This document shows, in pieces, positions 1-6,924 of a stretch of 20,683 nucleotides of DNA (its first letter is position 1; the number at the start of each line of letters is the position of its first letter). Under the pieces are notes generated by a model. It did not search any database and was not told the origin of the DNA. It saw nothing but the letters and a program-made list of their open reading frames with translations. The DNA is taken from the NCBI GenBank assembly GCA_002409995.1, contig DHOR01000035.1, forward strand, positions 1 through 20,683. Direction: 5' to 3'. Source of the stretch: Hungatella sp. UBA5385. Lineage in GTDB: Bacteria > Bacillota > Clostridia > Lachnospirales > Lachnospiraceae. A program made the position numbers and the translations under genes.

Positions 1-22
1 GGGTCGAACCCCTCAGGTAAAT
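1..22. repeat. Palindromic repeat family, partial copy at window edge
   Basis: The first 22 bases match the right arm (GGGTCGA, then the CCCCTCAGGTAAAT end) of the palindrome complete at 5352-5405. The left arm would lie outside the window. The minus-strand gene nth reads into this arm and takes its stop codon from it (ACC TGA). Confidence 0.8.
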
Positions 23-672
23 TCTATGGCACTGGGACAATATTCTTTCAAAAAACATTCTCCGCACTTAGGGCTTCTGGCAACACAGATGGTCCGCCCC
101 AGAGTAATAATATGGATATTCCAGAGAATCCAGTGATTCTTGGGAAGCACCTTCATCAGTTCATATTCAATCTTTTCCGGATCTTCAGATTTGGCAAATC
201 CCAGCTTTCTGGAAATCCGTTTTACATGAGTGTCAACTACAATACTGGGCTCATTATAGATATTACCACGGATTACATTGGCTGTTTTCCTTCCAACTCC
301 TGCCAGAGAAAGTAAATCCTCCATATCACTGGGCACTTCTCCATGAAACCTTTCGATTAAGTCTGCACAGCAGGAAATAATATTCTTAGCTTTATTATGA
401 TAAAATCCAGTGGAATGAATGTCTTTTTCCAGTTCTTTTAAGTTTGCATTGGCAAATTTCTCAAGAGTATCGTATTTCTTAAACAGATCAGCAGTTACAA
501 TGTTCACTCTGGCATCTGTACACTGTGCGCTTAAAATCACGGCAATCAGCAGCTGCCATGGTGTTTCATGGTTTAAATAGCAAATATATTCTTTTCCATA
601 CTGTTCATCAAGAGCTGCCAGAACCTTTTCCACTCTGGCATTCAACTCTGCTTTTGTCTCTCGCTTCGCCAT
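13..672 (-). CDS. nth: Endonuclease III, base-excision DNA repair glycosylase/AP lyase
   Basis: Removes oxidised pyrimidines and cleaves the abasic site in base excision repair. The 219-residue length is normal for the family. The helix-hairpin-helix LAGVGRKTANVI carries the expected catalytic lysine (K129), and VDTHVKR carries the catalytic aspartate (D147). The C-terminal [4Fe-4S] loop is C196-x6-C203-x2-C206-x5-C212, the canonical spacing. The ATG start is supported by TTAGGAGG, which overlaps the stop codon of the upstream radical SAM gene only 9 bases away, so the two are co-transcribed and probably translationally coupled. It is the last gene of a four-gene minus-strand operon. The last codons and the TGA stop lie inside a copy of the palindromic repeat, so the C-terminal residues may have been set by that repeat. 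Confidence 0.96.
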   Translation of the reverse strand: MAKRETKAELNARVEKVLAALDEQYGKEYICYLNHETPWQLLIAVILSAQCTDARVNIVTADLFKKYDTLEKFANANLKELEKDIHSTGFYHNKAKNIISCCADLIERFHGEVPSDMEDLLSLAGVGRKTANVIRGNIYNEPSIVVDTHVKRISRKLGFAKSEDPEKIEYELMKVLPKNHWILWNIHIITLGRTICVARSPKCGECFLKEYCPSAIEFT

Positions 673-681
673 AATTTCCTC

Positions 682-2529
682 CTAATCAAGCTCTACAACG
701 TAAGCTGCTGCATTATAAGTCAGGGGATCCCGGTTTTTATAATCGAAGAGAACTGCCCTTCCATCCCGGAACACCTCCAAATGAGCCATTTTAATCAGTT
801 GTCTGGCTTCAAATCCCTCATAACCCTCTTTCAAATACCGATGTTCCTTTGCCTCCACTGCAAAAAACTCCCGAATCTTTTCTTTATAAGGAAGCTGATC
901 CATGGAGAATGCAGGCCGGCTCTTCATATTTTCCCTTAAGTAGAGATCATAGACAAATAAATCTTTGTAAAAATCCAGCTTACCTGACGGCTCTCCTGAG
1001 TGTTCTCTTGGCATATCCCCTAACTGTTCTTCTGGCATTTCTCCTTGAATATCCTCTAACTGTTTTTCTGGCATATCCCCTGCCAGCTTCTCCGCCACAA
1101 ACTTCTCTAAAATCTCATATCTGGCAATCCTGGTATGGTTTATCCCAAATAACCCATAAGCTTCATAATATTCCGCCAAACTCTCAAACATGTCAAATGG
1201 AGTCTGAAATTCCTCAACAAGGGCTTCCATTGTATAGCGGAACTGGCCGCTATTTCCATAGACCTCCACCATTTCCTCCACTGCCTTCAGTTTCAGAATC
1301 TCACCATAATTTAACCACGCAGTGCTAAGAACCTCATAAGGCGGTTCTGATTTGTAGACCAGATCATAATTCCTGGCTCTTTCTTCCATATAAGAACCCT
1401 TTAAAACCTTCAAAAATCCAAGCTGTAGCTGCTCAGGCTTCATCTCATAGACTGTATTAAATGAATTCTTAAAGCTTTCATAGTTCTCATATGGAAGCCC
1501 TGCAATTAAATCAAGATGCTGATGAATGTTCTGAAAACCATTGACCTGGTCAACTACAGCCTTCAGCCTCTTAAGATCAGTTTTCCTCTGAATTTCCTTA
1601 ATAGTGTTGGGGTTTGTACTCTGAACTCCGATTTCCAGTTGAATCAGACCGGGACGCATGGTTTTCATCAGCTCCAGCTCTTCCTCATCAAGCAAATCCG
1701 CAGATATTTCAAAATGAAAATTAGTAATTCCATTGTCATGTTCCGTAATATAGCGCCAAATTTCCATTGTATGCTTTTTATTACAGTTGAAGGTCCGATC
1801 AACGAATTTAACCTGAGAAACCTTATGTTCCAGGAAATAATCCAGTTCCCTTTTCACCAGCTCCATATCCCGGAACCGGACGGATTTATCCAGAGATGAC
1901 AGGCAGTAGCTGCAGGAAAATGGACAGCCTCTGCTGCTTTCATAATAGATGATTCTATTTTTAAAGCCCTCCAGCTGATCATATAAAAATGGAATCTCAC
2001 TCATATTGACAGCATTCTTAAGCGGTGTCTCCACAGGCTCTCCTGAAAAATTGCGAACAGCAATACCCGGAATTCCTTCCAGAGTTTCCTGAAACTTACT
2101 TCCTTCTCTTCTTCGCCGCAAATGCCATCTCACAAGACTGGTAAAGGATTCCTCTCCTTCTCCCATCATAATACCAAAAACTGCAGGCTCTTCCTTGAGA
2201 ACCTGAGATGCATCATAAGAAACCTGAGGACCTCCCAGCCAGATCTCCACATCAGGGAGAACTTTCGGAAGGTCCCGAACCAGTTGCATTACAAATGTAA
2301 TATTCCAGATGTAGCAGGAAAATCCCACCACATCCGGTTTTCTCCTGTAAATATCACTTAAAATATCATCAAACTGGTTATTAATGGTGTATTCCCCCAG
2401 TTCAATCCTGCAGCTCCCGTCTGCAAGCTCCGGTTCTGCACCATGTGCCTCTGCATATGCCTTCAGACTGTAAATCCCCGGATTGGAATGGATATACTTA
2501 GCATTGAGAGCAGCCAGTAAAAACTTCAT
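682..2529 (-). CDS. B12-binding-domain radical SAM protein (DUF4080-like)
   Basis: A 615-residue protein with an N-terminal cobalamin-binding-like Rossmann domain (about 1-135; WLGGPQVS and the GEGEE segment are typical) and a radical SAM domain. The iron-sulfur motif is C202-x3-C206-x2-C209, followed by a TIM-barrel core to about 430 and a C-terminal region seen in DUF4080-type proteins. The substrate is unknown; relatives are annotated only as B12-binding radical SAM proteins. It starts at an ATG two bases after the stop of the dCMP deaminase gene, with GAGG seven bases upstream, and is followed within 9 bases by nth. Residues about 484-516 form a degenerate 8-residue repeat (GDMPEKQL, GEMPEEQL, GDMPREHS) encoded by imperfect 24-bp DNA repeats, probably a flexible linker gained by repeat expansion. 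The general family is clear; the reaction is not. Confidence 0.88.
   Translation of the reverse strand: MKFLLAALNAKYIHSNPGIYSLKAYAEAHGAEPELADGSCRIELGEYTINNQFDDILSDIYRRKPDVVGFSCYIWNITFVMQLVRDLPKVLPDVEIWLGGPQVSYDASQVLKEEPAVFGIMMGEGEESFTSLVRWHLRRRREGSKFQETLEGIPGIAVRNFSGEPVETPLKNAVNMSEIPFLYDQLEGFKNRIIYYESSRGCPFSCSYCLSSLDKSVRFRDMELVKRELDYFLEHKVSQVKFVDRTFNCNKKHTMEIWRYITEHDNGITNFHFEISADLLDEEELELMKTMRPGLIQLEIGVQSTNPNTIKEIQRKTDLKRLKAVVDQVNGFQNIHQHLDLIAGLPYENYESFKNSFNTVYEMKPEQLQLGFLKVLKGSYMEERARNYDLVYKSEPPYEVLSTAWLNYGEILKLKAVEEMVEVYGNSGQFRYTMEALVEEFQTPFDMFESLAEYYEAYGLFGINHTRIARYEILEKFVAEKLAGDMPEKQLEDIQGEMPEEQLGDMPREHSGEPSGKLDFYKDLFVYDLYLRENMKSRPAFSMDQLPYKEKIREFFAVEAKEHRYLKEGYEGFEARQLIKMAHLEVFRDGRAVLFDYKNRDPLTYNAAAYVVELD
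984..1080. repeat. Degenerate 24-bp tandem repeat inside the radical SAM gene
   Basis: About three imperfect copies of a 24-bp unit; plus-strand CTAACTGTTTTTCTGGCAT and CTAACTGTTCTTCTGGCAT are near-identical. They keep the reading frame and encode the acidic linker at about residues 484-516. A 12-base in-frame insert separates the first two units. Confidence 0.65.
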
Positions 2530-2531
2530 AG

Positions 2532-3026
2532 TTAAACCTCGATTTCTATCTTTCTTCCTGATGACTGATACTGGTAATAACGTACTCCTGCTGCATTTAA
2601 CATTCGTTTGGAAGCGTTGACTGCAGGAGTTCCTTCATATTTATCACTGGCATAAACGATGGTTTTGATTCCAGCCTGGATTATCGCCTTGGCACATTCG
2701 TTACATGGAAACAAAGTTACATATAGCTTGCTGCCATCCAGACTTCCGCCTCTATAGTTTAAGATAGCATTTAATTCACTGTGTGTGGAGTAGTAATATT
2801 TGGAATTATAAGGGTCTTCCTCCGAATTTTCCTTCCCCCAGGGGAATTCGTCATCGGAACATCCCTTTGGCAATCCATTGTAGCCCATGGACAATATCTT
2901 ATTATCCTGGCTCACGATACAGGCTCCAACCTGTGTGCTTGGGTCCTTGGAACGTTTTCCCGCTAATATGGCAACTCCCATAAAATACTCGTCCCATGTG
3001 ATATAATCTTCTCTTTTTCCGGTCAT
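2532..3026 (-). CDS. comEB: dCMP deaminase family protein (ComEB-like)
   Basis: A zinc-dependent deoxycytidylate deaminase that makes dUMP for thymidylate synthesis. H82-S-E84 (zinc ligand and catalytic glutamate) and PCNEC (C108, C111) form the cytidine deaminase zinc site; GYNGLPKGC is the usual upstream substrate segment. I chose the ATG at 3026 (164 residues) because AAGGGAGG lies seven bases before it; a longer in-frame reading adds 14 residues but lacks such a site. The gene lies 38 bases after sua5 and 2 bases before the radical SAM gene, all on the minus strand. The same family includes the competence-operon protein ComEB, but there is no competence locus here, so a housekeeping nucleotide role is more likely. 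Confidence 0.92.
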   Translation of the reverse strand: MTGKREDYITWDEYFMGVAILAGKRSKDPSTQVGACIVSQDNKILSMGYNGLPKGCSDDEFPWGKENSEEDPYNSKYYYSTHSELNAILNYRGGSLDGSKLYVTLFPCNECAKAIIQAGIKTIVYASDKYEGTPAVNASKRMLNAAGVRYYQYQSSGRKIEIEV

Positions 3027-3064
3027 TGCACTGCCTCCCTTTTTACTTTTGTTTAGATTATTAT

Positions 3065-4165
3065 TCATTCATCTGCATTTAAAATATGATACCCTGCCGC
3101 CTTAGTCAACCGATTCATAATTGCCTGTCCGAGATGATCCCTGGAAAAGCTTTCGGAAAATATAAAATCAGCATTTAAATCATCGAATTCCCGAAGCACA
3201 CCATACAGATTATGGGCTATGCTGGATTCCTCTGACCTGATTCCCATGGAGCGTACCACTCCTTTGGAATACTTTTCCTTTGTTTCCTCTGTACAGATAA
3301 TACCTACTATAAACCCCTCTTCCAGCTTCTCAGAAGTCAGACGGTTAATCAAAGCAACCACATTATCCATCTCCCCTTCTACCAGGGTCAGCTCTGCTTT
3401 GGGGGCGTAATGCTTGTACTTCATTCCAGGTGCTTTTGGCTTAATATCTGATTCCATAGGGCCATTTCCTGTAATTGCAGGGTCCAGTCCAATCTCTTTT
3501 CCAAGAACTTCAGATGCCATTTCCTGAGTTACTGCTCCTGGTCTTAGGATCACCGGCTCTATACCTGATACATCAATAATGGTAGATTCCACACCGATTC
3601 CAACAGGTCCTCCGTCTACTATCATATCAATTTTCCCATTCATATCCTGCCATACATGCTGGGCAGTGGTAGGGCTTGGTCTGCCGGAGGTATTGGCACT
3701 TGGAGCTGCTACAGGAACTCCTGCAAGCCGAATGAGGGCTTGTGCAACCGGGTCGCTGGGCATACGGACTGCCACAGTTTCAAGACCGCCGGTAGTTCCA
3801 TAAGGAACCAGGCTGCTCTTGGGGAAAATAAGTGTCAATGGTCCTGGCCAAAAGGCATGAATCAATTTCTCCGCATCTTCTGATATCTCCGAAACAAGAG
3901 GTTTTAAGGACTCAATTTCTGCAATATGGGCAATCAGAGGATTATCTGAGGGGCGTCCTTTTGCTGCATATATTTTCTTAGCAGCCTCTTCATTTAAAGC
4001 ATTGGCCCCCAAACCATAGACTGTTTCAGTGGGAAATGCTACAAGTCCGCCGCTTTTTAACAGCTCCCCTGCCTTTTTAAGTTTACTCTCATCAATCTGT
4101 TCTGTATCTTCTATTATAATGTGCTCTGTTATTATCTGCTTTACTTTTATCTGTTCTGTTTCCAT
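3065..4165 (-). CDS. sua5: L-threonylcarbamoyladenylate synthase, long Sua5/YwlC form
   Basis: Makes threonylcarbamoyl-AMP from threonine, bicarbonate and ATP, the first step of tRNA t6A37 modification; the product is passed to the TsaD complex. The N-terminal YrdC-type domain (about 25-215) shows FPTETVYGLGANA, KGRPSDNPL, FWPGPLT and PSANTSGRPSPT. The linker PGMKYKHYAP leads into a C-terminal Sua5 domain (about 245-366). The length fits the long form. Three in-frame starts exist: TTG at 4204, ATG at 4174 and ATG at 4165. I prefer 4165 because AAAAGAG precedes it and because the predicted promoter at 4228-4256 would leave the TTG with almost no leader. It is the first gene of the operon running to nth. 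Confidence 0.93.
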   Translation of the reverse strand: METEQIKVKQIITEHIIIEDTEQIDESKLKKAGELLKSGGLVAFPTETVYGLGANALNEEAAKKIYAAKGRPSDNPLIAHIAEIESLKPLVSEISEDAEKLIHAFWPGPLTLIFPKSSLVPYGTTGGLETVAVRMPSDPVAQALIRLAGVPVAAPSANTSGRPSPTTAQHVWQDMNGKIDMIVDGGPVGIGVESTIIDVSGIEPVILRPGAVTQEMASEVLGKEIGLDPAITGNGPMESDIKPKAPGMKYKHYAPKAELTLVEGEMDNVVALINRLTSEKLEEGFIVGIICTEETKEKYSKGVVRSMGIRSEESSIAHNLYGVLREFDDLNADFIFSESFSRDHLGQAIMNRLTKAAGYHILNADE

Positions 4166-4227
4166 GACTCGCATCTCTTTTCTATTGACACACCGGAACA
4201 GCAAAACCTGTCCCGGCTTTTCAGAAT

Positions 4228-4256
4228 ATCATATCACAACGCCTGTCTCCATGCAA
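4228..4256 (-). promoter_or_regulatory. Promoter for the sua5-nth operon
   Basis: On the minus strand TTGCAT, 17 bases, then TATGAT, preceded by TG one base upstream (extended -10). It faces away from the asnA promoter at 4286-4314. Confidence 0.65.
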
Positions 4257-4285
4257 CTTTTCGTTGATGATTCCTACTGTAATAC

Positions 4286-4314
4286 TTGCAGGATTACCAT
4301 AATAATGATACCAT
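4286..4314 (+). promoter_or_regulatory. Likely asnA promoter (extended -10)
   Basis: TTGCAG, 17 bases, then TACCAT with the extended -10 dinucleotide TG one base upstream. Only moderately close to consensus, but it is the best match in the 140-bp gap and leaves a short leader before asnA. Confidence 0.45.
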
Positions 4315-4344
4315 AGAGAATATTAGTTTGGGAGGAAAGAATAC

Positions 4345-5352
4345 ATGGCTTTAATAATACCAGAAAACTATGACCCTCATCTCACCATCCGTGAGACTCA
4401 GAAGGCGATTAAATACATACGAGATACATTTCAGAAGGAATTCGGCAGAGAGATGAATTTAGAGAGAATTTCTGCTCCTTTATTTGTAGAAAAAAGCAGC
4501 GGACTTAATGATGACTTAAGCGGTGTGGAACGTCCGGTAGCCTTTGATCTTCTGGGAATACCAGGAGAAATAGTGGAAGTAGTTCATTCACTTGCCAAGT
4601 GGAAACGTATGGCACTTCATGAATACGGCTTTAAGCCTGGTGAAGGACTCTACACCAATATGAACGCCATCCGCCGCGATGAAGAGCTTGATAATCTTCA
4701 TTCCTGCTATGTAGATCAGTGGGATTGGGAAAAAGTGATCAATAAAGAGGACAGAAATTTAGAGACTCTGAAAGAAACAGTGCAAACCATTTACAAAATC
4801 ATCAAACACATGGAGCATGAGGTATGGTACAAATATCCCAATGCAGTTAAGAAGCTTCCTGAGGATATTGTTTTCATCACTTCACAGGAACTGGAAGACC
4901 TTTATCCTGATGAAACTCCAAAGGAACGGGAAAATCTCATAACCAAGAAACATGGCTGTGTTTTCTTAATGCAGATCGGTGATAAACTGGCTAGCGGTCA
5001 ACCTCATGACGGCAGAGCACCTGACTACGATGACTGGCAATTAAACGGCGATATTCTGTTTTGGTTTGAGAATTTAAAATGCGCTCTGGAGATTTCCAGC
5101 ATGGGTATCCGTGTTGATGAAAAATCTCTGGATGAACAGCTGAAGAAATCCGGATGCGAAGACCGCAGAAACCTGCCATATCACCGTATGCTGTTAAATG
5201 GCGAATTGCCTTATACTATAGGCGGTGGTATTGGACAGTCACGGCTGTGTATGCTATTGCTGGACCGCGCTCATGTTGGCGAAGTTCAGGCTAGTATCTG
5301 GCCTAAGGATATGAAAAAAGAATGTGCCAAGCATAAGATATTCCTGCTTTAA
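4345..5352 (+). CDS. asnA: Aspartate-ammonia ligase (ammonia-dependent asparagine synthetase)
   Basis: Converts aspartate, ammonia and ATP to asparagine and AMP in the cytoplasm. The 335-residue protein matches AsnA in length and in its class II aminoacyl-tRNA-synthetase-like fold: the N-terminal TQKAIKYIRDTFQ helix, VEKSSGLNDDLSGVERPV, the central VDQWDWEKVI segment, and the C-terminal GGGIGQSRLCMLLL motif corresponding to the ATP-binding motif 3. The start is an ATG with GGGAGGAAAG upstream. It is transcribed alone, divergently from sua5. The last base of its TAA stop is the first base of a full palindromic repeat (5352-5405), so this repeat begins exactly where the coding region ends and could cap the mRNA with a long hairpin. 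Confidence 0.97.
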   Translation: MALIIPENYDPHLTIRETQKAIKYIRDTFQKEFGREMNLERISAPLFVEKSSGLNDDLSGVERPVAFDLLGIPGEIVEVVHSLAKWKRMALHEYGFKPGEGLYTNMNAIRRDEELDNLHSCYVDQWDWEKVINKEDRNLETLKETVQTIYKIIKHMEHEVWYKYPNAVKKLPEDIVFITSQELEDLYPDETPKERENLITKKHGCVFLMQIGDKLASGQPHDGRAPDYDDWQLNGDILFWFENLKCALEISSMGIRVDEKSLDEQLKKSGCEDRRNLPYHRMLLNGELPYTIGGGIGQSRLCMLLLDRAHVGEVQASIWPKDMKKECAKHKIFLL

Positions 5353-5405
5353 TTTACCTGAGGGGGTCGACCCTTTTCAAAAAGGGTCGACCCCCTCAGG
5401 TAAAT
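5352..5405. repeat. Palindromic repeat family, complete copy
   Basis: A perfect inverted repeat with 26-bp arms (5352-5377 and 5380-5405) and a two-base centre (CA). Each arm holds GTCGAC and a TTTACC end. It begins at the stop codon of asnA and would fold into a long RNA hairpin on either strand. No long T-run follows directly, so it is not a classical terminator. Confidence 0.9.
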
Positions 5406-5408
5406 ATC

Positions 5409-5483
5409 AAAAAAGTACCTCATTCACTGATAACCAGCCCATTTAAAACATGCAGGGGAATCAATAGAATAAAGGTACTTTTT
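5409..5483. terminator. Possible bidirectional terminator between convergent genes
   Basis: AAAAAGTACCT (5410-5420) and AGGTACTTTTT (5473-5483) are exact inverted copies, giving an 11-bp stem with A and T tracts that would end either strand's RNA with a U-run. The 52-base loop is long for a terminator, so confidence is limited. It lies between asnA and the convergent gene ending at 5489. Confidence 0.4.
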
Positions 5484-5488
5484 AATTA

Positions 5489-5971
5489 TTAGAAATCCAT
5501 ATCTGCCAAAGAAAAACGGTTCTCCAATTCAGCAGGAGCTACATCATGTTCATAAACAATTTCTTCTTGATATAGCTCAGGATCCGTCCAATAATGACCA
5601 TTATAATGAACTACACTTCCATTTGCAATTCCATTTAAAGTCGCTTCATAACTTCCGCTAAAGCTAACCCACCCTTTATAAGGTGCACCTGAAGGCTCAC
5701 CCATATAATTGCCAGGATTGAGGCAGCTTCCACTGTCGCTGAATCCAAACCAACCATTAGCAAATTGATACCAACCGGTTTTCATATAACCGGTATCTCC
5801 AAAATAATACCAGTACATATCAATTTTTTTCAAACCATTTATAGGATAAGTGCCATTATCATTTTGATACCACCAGCCGATATCATCTTGTACCCATTGT
5901 CCAGCAAATGCTGTCATAGACATAGTTAGAGAAATAGCTGCTGTAACAATAAATAATTTTAATTTTTTCAT
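5489..5971 (-). CDS. Small secreted protein with choline/cell-wall-binding-type repeats
   Basis: A 160-residue exported protein. Residues 1-23 are a clear signal peptide (basic MKKLK, hydrophobic core, AFA cleavage site before GQW). The mature part begins with three aromatic repeats of the cell-wall-binding type (GWWYQNDNGTYP, YWYYFGDTGYMKTGW, GWFGFSDSGSC), which in other Firmicutes bind choline or wall polymers. The C-terminal 80 residues, rich in Tyr and acidic residues, match no domain I know, and no catalytic domain is present. Start: ATG with AAGGAGGGACTT directly upstream. It has its own promoter (6008-6037) and stands alone between two copies of the palindromic repeat. A surface-retained or secreted accessory protein is likely; the ligand is unknown. 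Confidence 0.75.
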   Translation of the reverse strand: MKKLKLFIVTAAISLTMSMTAFAGQWVQDDIGWWYQNDNGTYPINGLKKIDMYWYYFGDTGYMKTGWYQFANGWFGFSDSGSCLNPGNYMGEPSGAPYKGWVSFSGSYEATLNGIANGSVVHYNGHYWTDPELYQEEIVYEHDVAPAELENRFSLADMDF

Positions 5972-6007
5972 AAGTCCCTCCTTGAAAAAAAACTGTTTGT
6001 TATAAGT

Positions 6008-6037
6008 AGTATACAGCTAAACACAGTAGAATGTAAA
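6008..6037 (-). promoter_or_regulatory. Promoter of the cell-wall-binding protein gene
   Basis: Minus-strand TTTACA, 18 bases, TATACT, each box five of six to consensus. It lies about 40 bases before the start codon at 5971. Confidence 0.7.
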
Positions 6038-6081
6038 CCTAATTGTTCTGCATCATTTGAAATCACAAAAAAAGTGTAGAC

Positions 6082-6120
6082 TCGACCCTTTTCAAAAAGG
6101 GTCGAACCCCTCAGGTAAAT
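6082..6120. repeat. Palindromic repeat family, copy with a lost left arm
   Basis: The core stem TCGACCCTTTT/AAAAGGGTCGA and the complete right arm through CAGGTAAAT are present, but the left outer arm is replaced by unrelated sequence. It lies 14 bases after the stop of cwlD (minus strand). There the stem is followed by a T-rich stretch, so this copy may act as the cwlD terminator. Confidence 0.8.
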
Positions 6121-6134
6121 TCATCCGCCCCCCA

Positions 6135-6830
6135 TCACTGGCTATTCAAAAATTCCATGATGCCCATATGTATAGTCCAAGCCAACTGATCCTGATACTC
6201 CTCAGAATTAAGCATCCCCGCTTCCTTCCAATTAGATAAAAACCCACACTCCACAATCACAATAGGCGTCTTCACATGAAGAAGCAGAAAATAATTATCA
6301 TTAGCTTTCGCTAATCTCCTGTTATTCTCCCCAAGCACATAATCAAACCGTTTCTGCAATATTTCAGCTAAGGCTTTGCCTTTCACAGACCCCTTATAAT
6401 AAAACACCTGTCCTCCGTTAATCTCCTCCTGATGATAACTGTTCTGATGAATGCTCACGGTCAGGTCAGGACTTACTTCATTGATGATCTGGCATCGTTT
6501 GTTCATATCCGCTGATTTCTTTTTGCTGTCCTTAGCAGTATAGAGTCCCTGGTCACTGTCCCTTGTAAGGACAACCTCCACATCAGACGCCTCCAGATAA
6601 GCCTTCACCTTCTCCGTAACCTTCAGATTAATGTCCTTTTCCAGACTTCCATCCACTCCTATTTTGCCCGGATCGTTGCCTCCGTGCCCGGCATCCAGTA
6701 CTACAACCTTTTTTTCCTTTCCTCTTGTTACATTAATTCCTGCTGCCATTTTTCCCGCCTGACTGGATATGAGATAAACCAGTACCAGCAAAAGTACTGC
6801 CATCAATGGTTCTAATTTAGATAATTTCAC
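6135..6830 (-). CDS. cwlD: N-acetylmuramoyl-L-alanine amidase, CwlD-like
   Basis: A zinc amidase that cuts the bond between N-acetylmuramic acid and L-alanine. CwlD proteins act with PdaA to make muramic-delta-lactam in the spore cortex, which is needed for germination. An N-terminal signal anchor (about 8-24) is followed by an Amidase_3 domain: DAGHGGNDPG (zinc ligand H49), E64, SIHQNS (H128) and VECGFLSN (catalytic E194). The 231-residue length fits CwlD, with no extra wall-binding domain. The start is a GTG with GGGATGG upstream; the nearby ATG is out of frame and stops at once. A TATAAT lies upstream at 6860-6865, but no convincing -35 box, so its promoter is uncertain. A palindromic repeat follows the stop. 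CwlD rather than a vegetative amidase is inferred from size and layout. Confidence 0.88.
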   Translation of the reverse strand: MKLSKLEPLMAVLLLVLVYLISSQAGKMAAGINVTRGKEKKVVVLDAGHGGNDPGKIGVDGSLEKDINLKVTEKVKAYLEASDVEVVLTRDSDQGLYTAKDSKKKSADMNKRCQIINEVSPDLTVSIHQNSYHQEEINGGQVFYYKGSVKGKALAEILQKRFDYVLGENNRRLAKANDNYFLLLHVKTPIVIVECGFLSNWKEAGMLNSEEYQDQLAWTIHMGIMEFLNSQ

Positions 6831-6871
6831 GCTTCCATCCCAATAAATTTCCTTATTGAATTATATCTTCC

Positions 6872-6905
6872 AAAAAAATAAAAAAGAACTTGCCGAAGCA
6901 AGTTC
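6872..6905 (-). terminator. Rho-independent terminator of the phosphoesterase/glycosidase operon
   Basis: Minus-strand GAACTTGC, loop TTCG, GCAAGTTC, then a run of T interrupted by one A. It is a perfect 8-bp stem with a stable tetraloop, 20 bases after the stop at 6925. Confidence 0.92.
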
Positions 6906-6924
6906 CTCTAATTCCATGTATATG

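Noticed and set aside
849..1328. Plus-strand open frame of 159 codons
   Set aside because: It lies opposite the well-supported radical SAM gene, has no ribosome site and a leucine-rich sequence created by the internal DNA repeat.
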